A DNA stretch of 64,000 bases from Euborellia annulipes (GCA_023213315.1 JAKCPI010011735.1:1-64000); one strand, 5' to 3'; positions 20,561-34,792 are shown, counted from the stretch's first letter. The notes: generated by a model not told the origin, from the sequence alone. Numbers and translations are program-made.

Positions 20561-21036
20561 TTTTAGTTGTGATTCGTTGGAATTTTTTGCTTGTTCAATG
20601 AAGTCTTCTTACAAATAAATTGTAGGCAGTTATGTTTTTAGCTTCTATCTCGTTATAATATAACGTTTTTGGAAAACTTCAACACTATCATTTAGTTGCG
20701 TTTTGTTAGCAAATATTCAAGAAGGCGAATCCAAGAATACGCCATTACATTTTTTTTTTTTAAAATATTTTGAGTAAAAGTCAAGTTAGAATGATACACT
20801 AGAAGAGTGACCTGCACTTGCGAAGGGTCGTAATGATGGTTGTCTCTCCTCAAGGGACTGGAATTATTATCAGCTAGTTTCTGCTTTGTTTTTACAATTC
20901 CCATTGGAATTCCGAGAATAAAATTTCACCCTACAATAAGATAATAGCTTTTGTGTTATGTTAATAAAAACAAACAAAACTTTTGCGTCAACTTTATTGT
21001 TATGGAAACTGATCAAAAGATATTTGTCTAATTTGT

Positions 21037-21637
21037 TACTTTCTCTTACCTCTATATATGTTAATATAAGTATTGAAATTCGAGGCCGGGATTTTGATGG
21101 ATATACACGTTTTGAGGTCCCCTGAAAAAAGTAGTTTTTGCGACATGGTCTGCCTGTGAACAAAATATCTCAAGAACGAAAAGAGCCAGGAGGTTGAAAT
21201 TTTATATTTAAGTTAGGCACCCCCTTGGGACGTGACACGAAGCTTTTGAACAAAATCGGACGAAAAGTATTAGTACTTTACTGATGCACTTTTTCAGTTT
21301 TTTTCGATTTTTTCAAAATTCGCTCAAACGATTTTGATTAAAATTCATAAATCAATTATTTTTTAGATATTCTTTAAAATGGGGTATATTCTCATTTTGC
21401 CATTGAAATCTTCTGATGACCACTTTACTCTTGTACTTCATAGGAAAGATAGGAGAAATGGTTGCCATGGTAACAAAATATAAATATTTGCCCATGTTTA
21501 TAAATTTTACATCTTGTCGGAACCTAATTATATGTCAACACAAAAAATCTGGTGTGGTAAGCACAGAACACAACTTTTTCTTACTGAAGGTAAGAGAAAG
21601 TTGTGTGCTGTGCGACCAGTCACACCAGATTTTTTTA
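21037..21637 (+). mobile_element. DR1 short-form copy
   Basis: Complete from TTACTTTCTCTTACC to the hairpin 21542-21637. The microsatellite is reduced to GTCTGCCTGTG. X-box at 21461-21474. Confidence 0.85.
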
Positions 21638-22193
21638 AATTCAATACACCGGAGTCAACCTATAGACCTAAATGGATGGAAGAAAGGAACTCAAGCTTCC
21701 CCTTCCACCCCTTCCCTGAATGCTCTTTAACATTATAATTCCAATTAAAGTAAATCCTCCTTCCTTTGATTATCTTCATAAATATTTTCATCCTCTTTCT
21801 ATTATATTATTTAAAAAAAAAAAAAAATCGTCTCTCGTTCTCTTTTGATCAAATTCGTTTAAACATTTTGACCTGACGATCAGATCAAATGTGTCAAAGG
21901 CAAACAACTAATGACAAAAATAATTTCTCTCCCAAATTGGGCAATCTTGTTAAAGCTGTCATTTGTAATAAAGATGAGGACAAAGAGATGGGGAATATAT
22001 TTTAAAGTTTTCTCATCCAAAATGACATGGAATTAAAAAAATAAAGAGCGATATTTTCTCCCTCTCTTTTTAAATCAATAATCGTGCCTCTTTTTTTTAT
22101 TAATTATAAATAATATATACAGGGTATCTATAACACAATTTTCAACAAGATAAACGAATGAATATTTAAAGTGAAAAAAATTAAAATTATAAT

Positions 22194-22694
22194 TAAAAAA
22201 TCTGGTGTGACTGGCGCACAGCACACAACTTTCTCTTACCTTCGGTAATCGAAAGTTGTGTACTGTGCTTGTCACACCAGATTTTTTGTGTCGACATGTA
22301 TTTAGTTTCCGACAGTAGGGTACAATTGAATTCAAGATGTAAAATTTATAAGTATGGGAAAATATTTATATTTTGATACCATGGCAACCATTTCTCCTAT
22401 CTTTTCTATGGAGTACAAGAGTAAAGTGGTCTTCAGAAGATTTCAATCACAAAATGAGAATATACATTTTATAGAGAATCTAAAAAATAATTGATTTTTG
22501 AATTTAAAAAAAAATCGTTGGAGCAAATTTTGAGAAAATCGAAAAAAACTGAAAAAGTGAATCAGTAAAGTGCTAGTACTTTTTGGTCGATTTTGTTCAA
22601 AAGCTTCGTGTCACGTCCCATGGGGGTGCCTAACTTAAATATAAAATTTCAACCTCCTGGCTCTTTTCGTTCTTGAGATATTTTGTTCACAGAC

Positions 22695-22726
<32 letters not shown>

Positions 22727-22871
22727 GACCATGTCGCGAAAACCACTTTTTTGGATTCAGGGGACCTCAAAACGTGAAGATCCATCAAAATCTCGACATC
22801 GAATTTTTGACATGAATCCAATACTTTCTCTCTATATATATTACATATATACATAGGTAAGAGAAAGTAAA
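22194..22871 (-). mobile_element. DR1 short-form copy, minus orientation
   Basis: Hairpin 22194-22287, imperfect X-box at about 22378, CA microsatellite 22696-22722, 5' end at 22871 (GTAAGAGAAAGTA). Complete. Confidence 0.85.
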
Positions 22872-23520
22872 AAAAATATTGGAATGGAATTTATTGCGCG
22901 AGAAAAAAATATGTCGAAAACCTTTAAATCCAAATAGATTCGAATTCCATCGATTTATACCAATTTGAACATAGGCCTATATATCCAGGGTAAATAAATA
23001 TAACTGGATAATGGTTTGCATAAATTAATAATAATAATTCTGTATATAGTCTCTGTGGAAGGCGTTTTAATCTCTCAATAATAAATATAGGTCATCACTG
23101 AAAAATTCTGAAATTTTATTTACACAATCTCTGAAGTGAAACTTCTTAGTTTTAATGTCTTTTATAAATCCCTAAAAGATGGTCTCACACACATTGAAAA
23201 TTATTTGAACTGTTTCCTAACCTTTTTCTTGAATGTGAACCTTTGCTTAGAAGTTTCGCTTCTTTTTCTTTTTTTAAATATGGTGAACAAAATTATATTT
23301 ATCGTAACAATTTCATCTAGTATTCCATATTCCTAGCTCTGTTTAATATGAGATTAAAATTTTTACCTGAAATTTGAAATTATTAAATAAGAAAATATAT
23401 TTATTCTTAATGGTGGAAACAGCCATTATTAAAGCTTTTGTGGATTGAATTATTATTATTATTAGGGGAATTTTGAATTATAGACCACATTTTGTATTAA
23501 TTATTTATTAAACATATAAA
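22872..23520. other. AT-rich spacer
   Basis: No gene seen. 23440-23600 is homologous to 25510-25650 (shared ATTATAGACCAC and TTGTATTAATTATTTATTAA), a two-copy repeat family ending in a hammerhead-like motif. Confidence 0.4.
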
Positions 23521-23574
23521 TACTGTACCGCGTTTTTGACTGTTTATTCTACAGTCGTTTTCAACTACTGTACA
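23521..23574 (-). ncRNA. Hammerhead-like motif, variant TTGAAAA core
   Basis: Minus strand: GTACAGTAG, TTGAAAA, C, stem II GACTGT-AGAATAA-ACAGTC, then AAAAACGCG and GTACAGTA. Stem II is perfect. The core carries C3 to U and G8 to A relative to CUGANGA, changes expected to abolish cleavage. Confidence 0.4.
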
Positions 23575-23762
23575 CTTGCTCCCAGTATATTCAACATAAT
23601 TATACCTCTTAAGACAGAGGAGTTATTCAATTCGCTGACATTTTTGTGCAAGCCTCCCTACCCGGCCATTATACATGCATTGTAAGACTTGGTCACGTCA
23701 AAAGAAACAAAATGTTACGTTTTTATTGACGCGGAGTGTATATTAATATATCCAATACTTAC

Positions 23763-24212
23763 TTTGCGACCGAAACAAGTTTTCGGCAAAAATCATGACC
23801 GAAAGCGAAACTGTATTTCCTATTCAAAATTCATATAATTTTACCTTTTTTTTTTTTTTTTTTACACTTTTCCCTAACAAAAGGAAATTTTTTCCGCCCT
23901 GCTGAAAAATTTTTTTCCCCTCCCGTGAAAACATTTTACCTTTTTTTTGGAAGGCAAAATTTTTTCCGTCTCTTTTTCGCTTGGCGGAAATTTTTTCCCT
24001 GCCATGGAAATGGATTTTTTCCGCCCCCTTTCCCGCCTTGGGGAAAATTTTTTTCTTCCTCACGTGTAAATCATTTGACCTTATTATTATTATTTTTTTT
24101 TTTTTACGTGCGAGTCTCATCCCATCTTTTCAAACTCATATTTCGGCTGGTTTTTGACCGAAACCTGGATTTTTAGCCGAAACCGTAATCGAAAACGAAT
24201 ATTCGATCGGTT
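23763..24212. repeat. Repeat with internal degenerate minisatellite
   Basis: The outer parts contain CCGAAAC motifs, and the inner part (23880-24060) holds six or so copies of a GAAATTTTTTCCGCC-like unit. 48270-48445 is a copy of the same family with hardly any expansion (shared TTCATCCCATCTTTTCAAAC). No gene: the open frames here are satellite. Confidence 0.6.
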
Positions 24213-25320
24213 CCTATTATTTATAGGTCTACTAATTTAATTCTGGAACTAATTCATTATTACTCTCCCCTTCTTGAATTCGCCACTGCCTTTCCGCCTC
24301 TCCAAAAATCTCGAGTCTCCCCACTTAACACCGCCATTGCTTACAATTTAAAATTTAGAAAAAAAATATTTATTTTTGAAATGATCCATTCGTATATAAT
24401 TTTCTGCTCAGTATTTTTAAATATTTTTCTTGCTATCTCTAATCAAATTGAAAATAAATCCGAGATATTCACCCTTCATTTAATTAAAAATATTAATATC
24501 CTGATTGGCATGCATAATATTTATAATTAAAAAAAAAAAATCAAAGCCTAAATATTTTAATTTTCGAATATAAATAAATAAATGAATGAAGAGATTTTTT
24601 TTATTTTATTTTTAATTTAATACGTACATATTTATATTTGTTTTTGATTTTCTATTTATTTTTATTTCCTCCCTTTTGTTTGGTTTCACTAACCAACCCC
24701 CCCCCCCCACTTCTAAATGACGTGATTAGTGAATTCAAAACGAATAGCCCCCGGATTTGAATGAGACCATCCACTGGGGGGGGGGTGAGGGGGGGATGAG
24801 CTTTTCGGCTTATTCATTTGTGAATTATATTCATTCGTGGGCAGACCGTTTAATAATTTTATATCCGTTTCTATCTCCAAGGATTTTCGAGTGATTATTT
24901 CCACTCAATTTAATTAGCTAATTTAACCTGGCAATTTATCCACCCCCCCCTCCCTCTCCCTGCGCTTTAATTCTTGAATATAATAGCGTTCTCTACCTAC
25001 CTATATAATAAAAAATAATATTTATAATGAATGAATGAAATTTGGGAAAATATGTATGACATTTGGCCAATTGCCACCCACCACTTGAAAAATTTATACG
25101 ATCATAATTTTAAGGGTTAGCAAAGAGAGAGAGAGAGAGAAATATGTTTTATTTTATCCCTTCTCTGAGTTTGTTTAATAAAAAGTGAATGAGTTCATAA
25201 ATCCTCTTCAATTTTTTAATTATTTGCTTTAAACAATTTCTTTGAAGTTCCATATACTTAAAGATTCGCCATCTTTGGGATTAAAACGTCGCTATCCTTC
25301 TGCTAAGATTTTATAAATTT
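24213..25320. other. AT-rich spacer with C and G homopolymers
   Basis: Homopolymer C at 24700 and 24942 and G at 24776-24797, GA run at 25122-25140. No supported gene. Confidence 0.4.
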
Positions 25321-25470
25321 TTAATAAACTCTATATAAAAGACTGTCTGTCTTTCTGTTTCTAAGGCAGACTCCGAAACCTTCTGACGAATTTGAGGAAA
25401 GGGGGGGGGTTTCATTATTCAAGATTAGGGGTAGGGAACCCCCTTTATAGGGCTCACAAATCCAGAATTG
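25321..25470 (-). repeat. Conserved tail CTCCGAAAC with GTCT run
   Basis: TATATAAAAGACTGTCTGTC, then GCAGACTCCGAAACC. This is the inverse of the 52740-52850 tail with its CAGA microsatellite. The motif is common at the 3' ends of arthropod non-LTR retrotransposons; the class is uncertain. Confidence 0.55.
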
Positions 25471-25595
25471 TACTTTTTGGAAAGCATTGTGTCCTATCTA
25501 TATGAAAAATTAAAGTTAATTAATTATTATTATTATTGTGGGATTTTTTAATTATAGACCACCTTTTTGTATTAATTATTTATTAAAATAGGCCT

Positions 25596-25646
25596 ACTGT
25601 ACAACGTTTCAACTGCTTATTCTGCAGTCGTTTTCAAGCACTGTGC
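25596..25646 (-). ncRNA. Hammerhead-like motif, variant TTGAAAA core, stem I retained
   Basis: Minus strand: GCACAGTGC, TTGAAAA, C, GACTGC-AGAATAA-GCAGTT, GAAACGTT, GTACAGT. Stem II, GAAA and the GUU cleavage triplet are present. Stem I pairs at most positions, and the first core strand is variant. Confidence 0.45.
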
Positions 25647-25880
25647 AAGTAAATAAAATAAAATTAAAGTCAATTAATTATTATAATTAAATGAAAAATA
25701 ATAAATCTTTTCTGTTCTATTTATTTTTATTTTATTAAGACTTTTTGTCATTTACAATTATTTTTCGCTTTTTTTTAAGAAAATTTAAAATGACACCCAG
25801 AGTTTAAATAATTAAAAAATAATACTCCACATTTCTAAACACATACACTTAATAGAATATAATTTACTATGTAGCTACAG

Positions 25881-26135
25881 CAAGGGCGGATTAAAGGGGG
25901 GGGGGGGGGGGCGGTGGGGGCGATCGCCCCCCCCCCCTCCCCCGTGAAGAAATTCAAAATGTTATAAAAACTAGTAATCTAAAGAAATTATGATTTCCGC
26001 TTTAATTTCAATTGAATTTGTTCCAATCAATTTAAATAAATAGGAAAGCATATATGCCGACAAAGTCCTTAAATAAAAAAAAAAAAAAAAAAACGCCCCC
26101 CCCCCCCCCGACAAACTTGCATTAATCCGCCCCTG
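25881..26135. mobile_element. hAT-like MITE with 8-bp target duplication
   Basis: Left CAAGGGCGGATTAAAGG, right the inverted CAGGGGCGGATTAATGCA, subterminal G and C runs. AGCTACAG flanks both sides (25873-25880 and 26136-26143). 255 bp, non-coding. Confidence 0.85.
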
Positions 26136-26185
26136 AGCTACAGGTGCTATATACTCCTGAACCTCGCCTATAGAATATAAAACCT

Positions 26186-27028
26186 AAAAAATTAGCACAG
26201 CAGACAACTTTCTCTTAACTTTGGTAATCGAAAGTTGTGTTCTGTGCTTGTCACACCAGATTTTTGGTTATAAACATGGGAAAATATTTATATTTTTTTA
26301 CCATGGCAACCATTTCTACTATCTTTCCTATGAAGTACAAGAGAAATGTGGTCTTTAGAATATTTCAATGGCAAAATGTGAATATACATTTTAAAGAGCA
26401 TCTAAAAAATATTTTTGGCCCTCGGGGCTTGGTGTAGGGGTTAGAGTGCCAACCTCGTATACCGAACGTCGCGGGTTCGGACCCCAGGCAGTCCGATGAT
26501 TTTATTTAAGGCATTTGGATACCAAATGGCTTAAATAAGAATGCCTGGACCCCTAATATGTGTATATTATCAATAACGGTTATCGTCAAAGTCTTAAATG
26601 GCCTAAGTTGCCGAAATGTGTGAATGTGTATGTGGATGAGAAAAAAGTGTGAATCTAAAAAATAATTGATTTTTGAATTTTAATCAAAATCGTTGGATCG
26701 AATTTTGAGAAAAACTCCATCAATAAAGTACTAGTACTTTTCGGCCGATTTTGAGCAAAAGCTTATTTTTAAGCCCTAGGCTAGGTGGGGTGTCTAACTT
26801 AAATATAAAATTTCAACCTCCTAGCTCAATTCCTTCATGCTTTAAATTGAACACAGACACACAGACAGACAGACCATGTCGCGAAAACCACTTTTTTGGA
26901 TTCCCGAGACCTCAAAACGTGAAGATCTATCAAAATCTCGATATCGAATTTTTGACATGAATCCAATGCTTTCTCTCTCTATATATATATGTATATTAAC
27001 ATATACATATAGGTAAGAGAAAGTAAAA
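26186..27028 (-). mobile_element. DR1 copy, minus, interrupted by a SINE
   Basis: Left part 26186-26415 (hairpin remnant, X-box-like CCATGGCAAC). SINE S1 at 26417-26655, after which DR1 resumes at ATCTAAAAAATAATTG. The short target duplication ATCTAAAAAAT brackets the SINE. 5' end near 27028. Confidence 0.85.
26417..26655 (+). repeat. tRNA-derived SINE S1, full copy inside DR1
   Basis: A tRNA-like head: GGGGCTTGGTGTAGGGGTTA, GAGTGCC (A-box region) and CGGGTTCGGACCCC (B-box), followed by the S1 body and the tail AAAAAAGTGTGAAT. The head shows the clover-leaf order but is not an intact tRNA. Confidence 0.85.
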
Positions 27029-28045
27029 AAATTCTAGATTGATTTAATTTCATATATTGATTTTTTTAAGAAATAATTAATAATTTGTAGCTAACAGGAT
27101 AATTTCTTCTTTTTTTTTTTTTGTTCTCCCAAGTGTCAAAGTTGAGTTTTTCTCTTTCTCTCTCACTCTACAGCCTCCCTAAAGGCTAAGTTTGAACTTT
27201 TTTTGTATTTAACTCTTTCCTTATTATTTTTTTTTTTTTTTTATCGATCATGTTGAAAAGTTTGAAGTGGATTTGGAAGTGTAAAAGTGAAGGTTGATGG
27301 TGATGGAGGGGGTGGGGGCTTCCAAAAAACAGGGCGGATCCCTTACTCTTTTTCTTTTTTTTTTTTTGTCTTAACTTATTAGATGACATTTATTTTAATA
27401 AGCTATGACATAGACTTTTCAAAAGAATTATTATTATTATCATCATCACACTGCCAATATTATAGATAATAGAAGAAGTAAACGCTTGTAGAATTTTCAA
27501 GTGAGAGATTCATCCCCTTCTTTATTAAACGCTTTTCGATTGATGAGAAAATAGCCGGGTGAAGAGGGGAGGGGGGAAATTGGAAAGATTTATATTATAC
27601 ATCGTTTTTATTTTTTGTTATGTTGACGTCATGTATAAAATATAAGATTTTGATTTAAAAAATAAATAAATATAGACTGACTGGTAGCGGAATACATAAT
27701 TGTCTGCCCCCTCCCCCCCCCCCCACCATTTATAAAATCTTCATTTAATTTAACTTCCATATAACATGTTAAATATAATTTTTTTTTTTTTTTTTTTTTT
27801 AAAGAAGAGACAAATTCCATTTTAAATTTCCAACAACGATTTGGCAACTGATCGGCAATAAATAACTTGTTTAAATAAGAATAATCTTATAAGGAGGGCC
27901 GACGTTAGGGGAGTCAACCTGAAACTCAAAAACAAATATAAATAAATAAAGACAAGTATAATTTTAAAATTTTATATTTTGTAGTCTTGGAAAGTTTATT
28001 TTTTTCTTTTTTGTTATTAATGTTATTCTAACAAAACTGTGAATG
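27029..28045. other. AT-rich spacer with T tracts
   Basis: Several T runs of 15-20, G/C homopolymers at 27715-27724. The 27186-27389 and 27629-27847 frames are homopolymer-driven. No gene is called. Confidence 0.4.
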
Positions 28046-28140
28046 TTTTTTTATTGGCATCCCGTGATCCCCGCGAAACGAACCCAGAATCTCCAGCCTT
28101 TCCGGTGCATAGGCCATTTCACCAGGCCACCGGACCTTAA
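28046..28140 (-). repeat. tRNA-like SINE head, family S3
   Basis: Minus strand: GGTCCGGTGGCCTGGTGAAA, TGGCC, then TCTGGGTTCGTTTCGCGGGG. A- and B-box-like motifs are correctly spaced for a tRNA-derived pol III promoter. The T-stem is imperfect. Confidence 0.6.
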
Positions 28141-30850
28141 TGTTATGATGAAAATTAATGAAATGAATCTTATTTTATTAATGTTTTAGCTATCGGAGTT
28201 ATGTTATTAAAAAAAAATAACCCGTGGACTAATTAGGATATTATTCAATTTGGTATCCAAATGTTTTTATTCAAACATGCGCCTTGAATTCTGATTCTAA
28301 AGAGACATTAATTTGTATCATCTGTAGGCCATGGCGAAAAAGATCTTAATAAAAATAAAAATATAAAAATTACATTTTATATTTTTCTCTTCTTGAGCTT
28401 AGAATACTTTACATGCTCGGGGCCGAAAATATTTTTTTTTTTTACTATTTAAATTACACCTCCTATGCATTATAGGCTATATACTATATTATGTTTTGAT
28501 AGATTAAATTAATTTATTCTATTCCTCAAAAATATATTTTTATATTTAATTTTTTTATTATTTATTATAATACTGGTATTTTAATTATTTAATTAATTTT
28601 TATAATTAAAATAATTTTTAATATTAAAATTCCTGATCAAAAGCTATTGTCTTCATGTAGCTTCTTTTCTCTTTTCTAAACTCTATGCCTTCATACATAT
28701 TCTTTGCTCTTTTTCTATACTCGTTGCTGCAAGTTGAAATTGGTCTTGTGTGTGTCTTGACGTTTAATTTTTTTTTGTGTTGTGTTCTCTCCTTGCCTTC
28801 AATATTCTCATCGAAATTTTCTTCTCAAATGTGTGAGTAGCATTTATAAATAAATAAATTTTAATATTTTAATAAAATATATTGGTAAATATAATTATTA
28901 ATAAGGTTACTTTTGATAAATGACAGCACTCATCCGTAGACACATTCATTCCATAGAATACACAACAGGATTCCTTAATTATATTATTTAAATGATTAGT
29001 ACAAATTTAAAATTATATAATTCTTGATTTATTATTCGATGGATTTACGATCGTATATATTTTTAATATAATTTAGGGCTATAAACATACAAACACACCT
29101 TCACAGGAACCTAATCAATTTTCTTAAATTAACAAATTTTTTTTATCTAGGGAATTGTTATAATATAGGGAAATGATAAACTGACTCATCATTACTAAAT
29201 ATAATATTTTGAGGCTTCTAATGATTTTATCATGAGAGCTTTCAATTTTTTTTTACTGGTATAGGTATTTTATTTTATTATCAATCTTATTTTATTATTT
29301 AATTAATAGCCTATTTGTTCTTTTTTATTAAAGAGACACATTCATTTGAATTTAACTTTTCTTCCCCATTGTTTTAATTTAAACCAAATAACTTAATCAT
29401 CATATAAATTTACCTATTATATATCTATCCTCTATGATTTATATGTTGATGAAATAGTAGGCACCCAGGAAAATGGGATTTTTTGAATATTTATAAATAT
29501 TAAGTATAATTATGATAACTTCTAGAGTTAATATTAAAGCAGCAACATGCGTTTTCTTATATGATTATTTCATTGTTTTATTTTTTTTTTTTTTACATGT
29601 GTTGTAGAAGAGATTTCCATCTTTTTTTTTTATAAAAACAATGAAATAATCACATGAGAAAACTTGATTAATAAAATTTTTTTTTTCTCTCGAATTTCTT
29701 CATTTTCTTGGTCTTGTTCAGTGGTTTTTTGTTAACTCTTCTTCTTTGGCTTGATGCATATCAAAGTTAGAAAAAAATGAGCTTGGGATGCCTCTTTAAG
29801 ACTAGTTGAAGTGATATTTTTTAGAAAATAAATCATAATTCCCTTTGTTTTCAACATATCTAGCTGAAATTTGCACTGAAATATTCAGGAAGAGTTTCAG
29901 ATTTAGAAAAAAAAAATAAATTAATCATTAATTTTTATATTACCCCCCCCCCCTCCCCCCATTACATATTTTTTTATATATTATCAATACTACTGTATTT
30001 GAAAAAAAAAAAAAATTTGAGCTCTACAGTATATTTTTGTCAATTCACTTAATAGAGTATTCATGTATTTTTGTGTCACATGCTAACAAATATAATTAAT
30101 CTTATAGGTCGGTTGTTGCGTGTTTTTTAGTCATATTCGTGTCCCATGGATCGCTAGTGAAATTTGTGGAAGAAATTATTTTTTTTTTTTGTTATAGGGG
30201 AAAAATAAATAATTGTAGTGTAAATTTTTTTAGATCATAGTTTGTCAAATTGACTTCTTATTAAATCAGGGTCCATGACTTTTGTAATTTTGAGTCCTAG
30301 AAAAATACATTTCGAAATGATTTTTATTTTTAATTAATTTTAGGCTCAAGTTTGACCACAAAATTTTCTAATCCAGCTTCTAATTTTAATTACAATATTT
30401 TATTTGCCTATAAAATTTGAAAAATTTCCTTCAAGAAGGATACAAAATGCTTTTAGTTTATATTACTTATCTAAACAAAACTCTCTCTCTATTATTATTT
30501 TAAAGCCACTTGTAATTTTTAGTGATAATTTTAAATTTTCGTCAAGATGCCACTTAGGTTGTAAAAGTCTTTAAGATATTTTATATTCTTATATATATAT
30601 ATATATATAACATGAGTTATTTTAAAACTAACGTAAGAAGTAAAAGTTTATGTTAGTCATGAAAAAGCAAATGAGAATGATGCTATCTCTTAAAATTTTA
30701 CTCATTTCACTAAAATATATCTATTTTGTTTCTAAAATGGATATTAAATAAACAAAGAAAGGGAGTATTGAAGAAAAAAATGTTTATAACAGAGTTACTA
30801 CTTATACTTAAACTAACTCTTTAATCAGAAATGCAGTTTTTATAGAATAA
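28141..30850. other. Long AT-rich spacer
   Basis: No gene. 29547-29664 is a decayed relative of the TA-flanked MITE at 4171-4383 (inverted arms with ATTATTTCATTGTTTTA and ACAATGAAATAATCACA). Homopolymer C at 29943 and a TA run near 30592-30608. Confidence 0.45.
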
Positions 30851-31470
30851 ATATTCTGGCGTGACTGGTCGCACAGCACACAGCTTTCTCTTACCATCGG
30901 TAATTGTATGTTGTGTTCTGTGCTTCGCTCCATATTTTTTGTGTCGACATATATTTAGTTACCGTCAAGAGCGGATCCAGAGAGGTATCTCGGGTGGCTG
31001 GGGTAATCTGGTGTGACTGTTCGCACAGGACACAATTTTTTCTCATTTTTGGTAATTTAAAGGTGCATTCTCTACTTGTTTACCAGAATATCTATAGAGG
31101 AAATTCGGGGATTATGGCATACTCGGGTAATATGGAATACCGGCAAATCTCGGCCATCTTAGATGATGAAATTTATCTGATGCTTGTTAACCTCGCCTTT
31201 GAGTGGTAGTTGTCGTTATCGCGCCACAGCAGTTGGTTGTCTTTGAGAGAAAGAATTGTTTTTTCAAGATATCTTATTTTTTTCGAGGTAGGTTTTTGTG
31301 AAACTCTGAGTGGTTATTATAATGACTTATTTGGCATAATTTTGTGGGTCCCACTTTTTAAAGGACCTCAAAACATGTATTTCCATCAAAATCTCAACAT
31401 TTAATTTTTGACATGAATCCGATATTTTCTCTCTATATATACAGTTTATACTATAGGTAAGAAATAGTAA
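30851..31470 (-). mobile_element. Decayed DR1 copy disrupted by another repeat
   Basis: Hairpin remnant 30851-30940, 5'-end remnant 31340-31470 (TCAAAATCTCAACATTTAAT, GACATGAATCC). Between them, from 30963, is a segment starting CAAGAGCGGATCCAGAG with a variant hairpin (31005-31092), the same family as 50256-50470 and 53365-53592. Confidence 0.6.
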
Positions 31471-31494
31471 AATGTACTCACCTGCGACACAAAA

Positions 31495-31950
31495 ATAAGC
31501 TTTTAAATAGTATCAGCCAAATAGTACTTCGTTGATATGCTTTTAGAGTTTTCAATTTTTTCAAAATTGGCTCTAACAATTTTGATAAAAATTCATAAAA
31601 CAGATTTTTTTTTTTAGAATCTCTTTAAAATTTTGTATAGGCCTATATTCTCATTTTCCCTCAAAGTTCTTTGTAGATAACTTTATTCTTGTAGCCTACT
31701 TCATAAGAAATGGTTGCCATAGTATATTATAACTAGATATTTGTTGGCACGAAAAAATCTGGATGACAAGCAGAGAACAAAACTTTAAATTTCTGAAGTA
31801 CATGTCTGGATTGCGGAAAAAAGTACAGTAATACACTTTCTGAGAAATAATTACCATTATTTTATTAGTAAAGTGTTTTGTTATAACTTCCCTCGGCTAA
31901 GTTGTGTGTCGTGCGACCACTCACAGCAGAAATTTGTTTATTTTAATCGA
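31495..31950 (+). mobile_element. Decayed DR1 copy with insertion in its hairpin
   Basis: Body and 3' part recognisable (CTTCATAAGAAATGGTTGCC). The hairpin (31757-31930) is split by a segment with TCTGGATTGCGGAAAAAAGT that also occurs at 33905-33975. Confidence 0.55.
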
Positions 31951-32360
31951 TTTTACATTTAACCGGTTAATCGAGCACACCTCCCTTTTTTTTCTTAATG
32001 AACGAAAAAATTCTTTGAAATTAAGATGGATTAGTGGCCTAAAACGTTTAATGGATCGATTTTAGTCCCATTAATAGAAATAATATTTTTTGTGTCTATG
32101 TTTGGAGAGTATTAAATTCAATTGATTTCGGAAAAGTTGTTATTGTAATTGAAACACTAAATGTTATAGTATGAGATTAATTTATTGGAATATCGATAAT
32201 ACTCATAGGAAGGAATTGTGACATTTGCATTTTGTTCTTCTTGCTTGATTTCTTGATTTCGCTTACAATCAGTGTCCTGGAAATTATTATCTCCTTGTTT
32301 TATATTTATTTAATCCGTGAGATTTGTATTATTAGGAATAATATCTTAACACTTTTTTTC

Positions 32361-33684
<1,324 letters not shown>

Positions 33685-34074
33685 CTTTGCATATAAAGTG
33701 AAGTAAGGAATTTGTTTTTTTGTTTTTTTTTTTTCTTCTTTGATAGGCTTAAAGGGAACTTGTCCTGTAAGCCCTTTGGGCGTTGAAAGGAGAGGAGTAG
33801 CGAACAAGCTAAGCCTATTGTTTCCAACAACTAGTTCCAACTGCAAGCAGAGAAATTAAAGAAATAAAAAGAAAAGGGCGTACCTAAGTGCATGTCACAG
33901 CTTTTTGTCTGGATTACGGAAAAAAGTAATCCTCTTCCTGAGAAATTGCTATTATTTTATTAGTAAATAGTACACGGTTTAATATTTTATTTCCGATCGT
34001 ACTGTACTTTCTCTGGGTGGGGAAGCTTATCTGCCCCGATATATAGTTGGGAAATTGTACATGAAATTTATAAT

Positions 34075-34792
34075 AAAAAAATCTGGTGTGACTGTCGCAC
34101 AGCACACAATTTTCTTCGGTAATCGAAAGTTGCGTTCTGTGCTTGTCACACCAGATTTTTCGTGTCGACATATATTTAGTTTCCAACAGTACGGTACATT
34201 CGATTTTCAAGATGTAAAATTTATAAGTATGGGAAAAATATTTATATTTTGTTACCATGGCAACCATTTCTTCTATCTTTTCTATGGAGTACAAGAGTAA
34301 AGTGGTCTTCAGAAGATTTCAATGGCGAAATGAGAATATACATTTTAAAGAGAATCTAAAAAATAATTGATTTTTGAATAAAAAAAAAATCGTTGGAGCG
34401 AATTTTGAGAAAATCGAAAAAAACTGAAAAAGTGCATCAGTAAAGTACTAGTTTAGGATTAGGGTGGGTGGGGGGGGCCCCCCGTGTATAAAAAAGGATT
34501 ATTGCTTAAGTGTGTTCCCCCTCTGGGAACTCCCACCTAACCCAACCCAAAGTACTATTTTGGTCGATTTTGTTCAAAAGCTTCATGTCAACTCCCATGG
34601 AGATATTTTGTTCACATAGGCTACACAGAGACACACAGACATACAGACCATCTCGTGAAAATCACTTTTTTGGACTCAGGGGACCTCAATGTATGTATAT
34701 CCATCAAAATCTCGACATCGAATTTTTGACATGACTCCAATACTTTCTCTCTATATATATTATCATATATATAGAGGTAAGAGAAAATAAAA
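34075..34792 (-). mobile_element. DR1 copy, minus, with short insertion
   Basis: Hairpin 34075-34160, X-box GTTACCATGGCAAC at 34251-34264, 5' end near 34792. Interrupted at the AGTACTAGT palindrome by 34453-34549. Confidence 0.85.
34453..34549. mobile_element. Small inverted-repeat insertion with TTAGG-like end
   Basis: Left TTAGGATTAGGGTGGG and right CTCCCACCTAACCCAA are roughly inverted. The interior has a G8/C6 run. It interrupts the conserved AGTACTAGTAC of DR1, with AGTACT present on both sides as a likely duplication. Confidence 0.6.
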
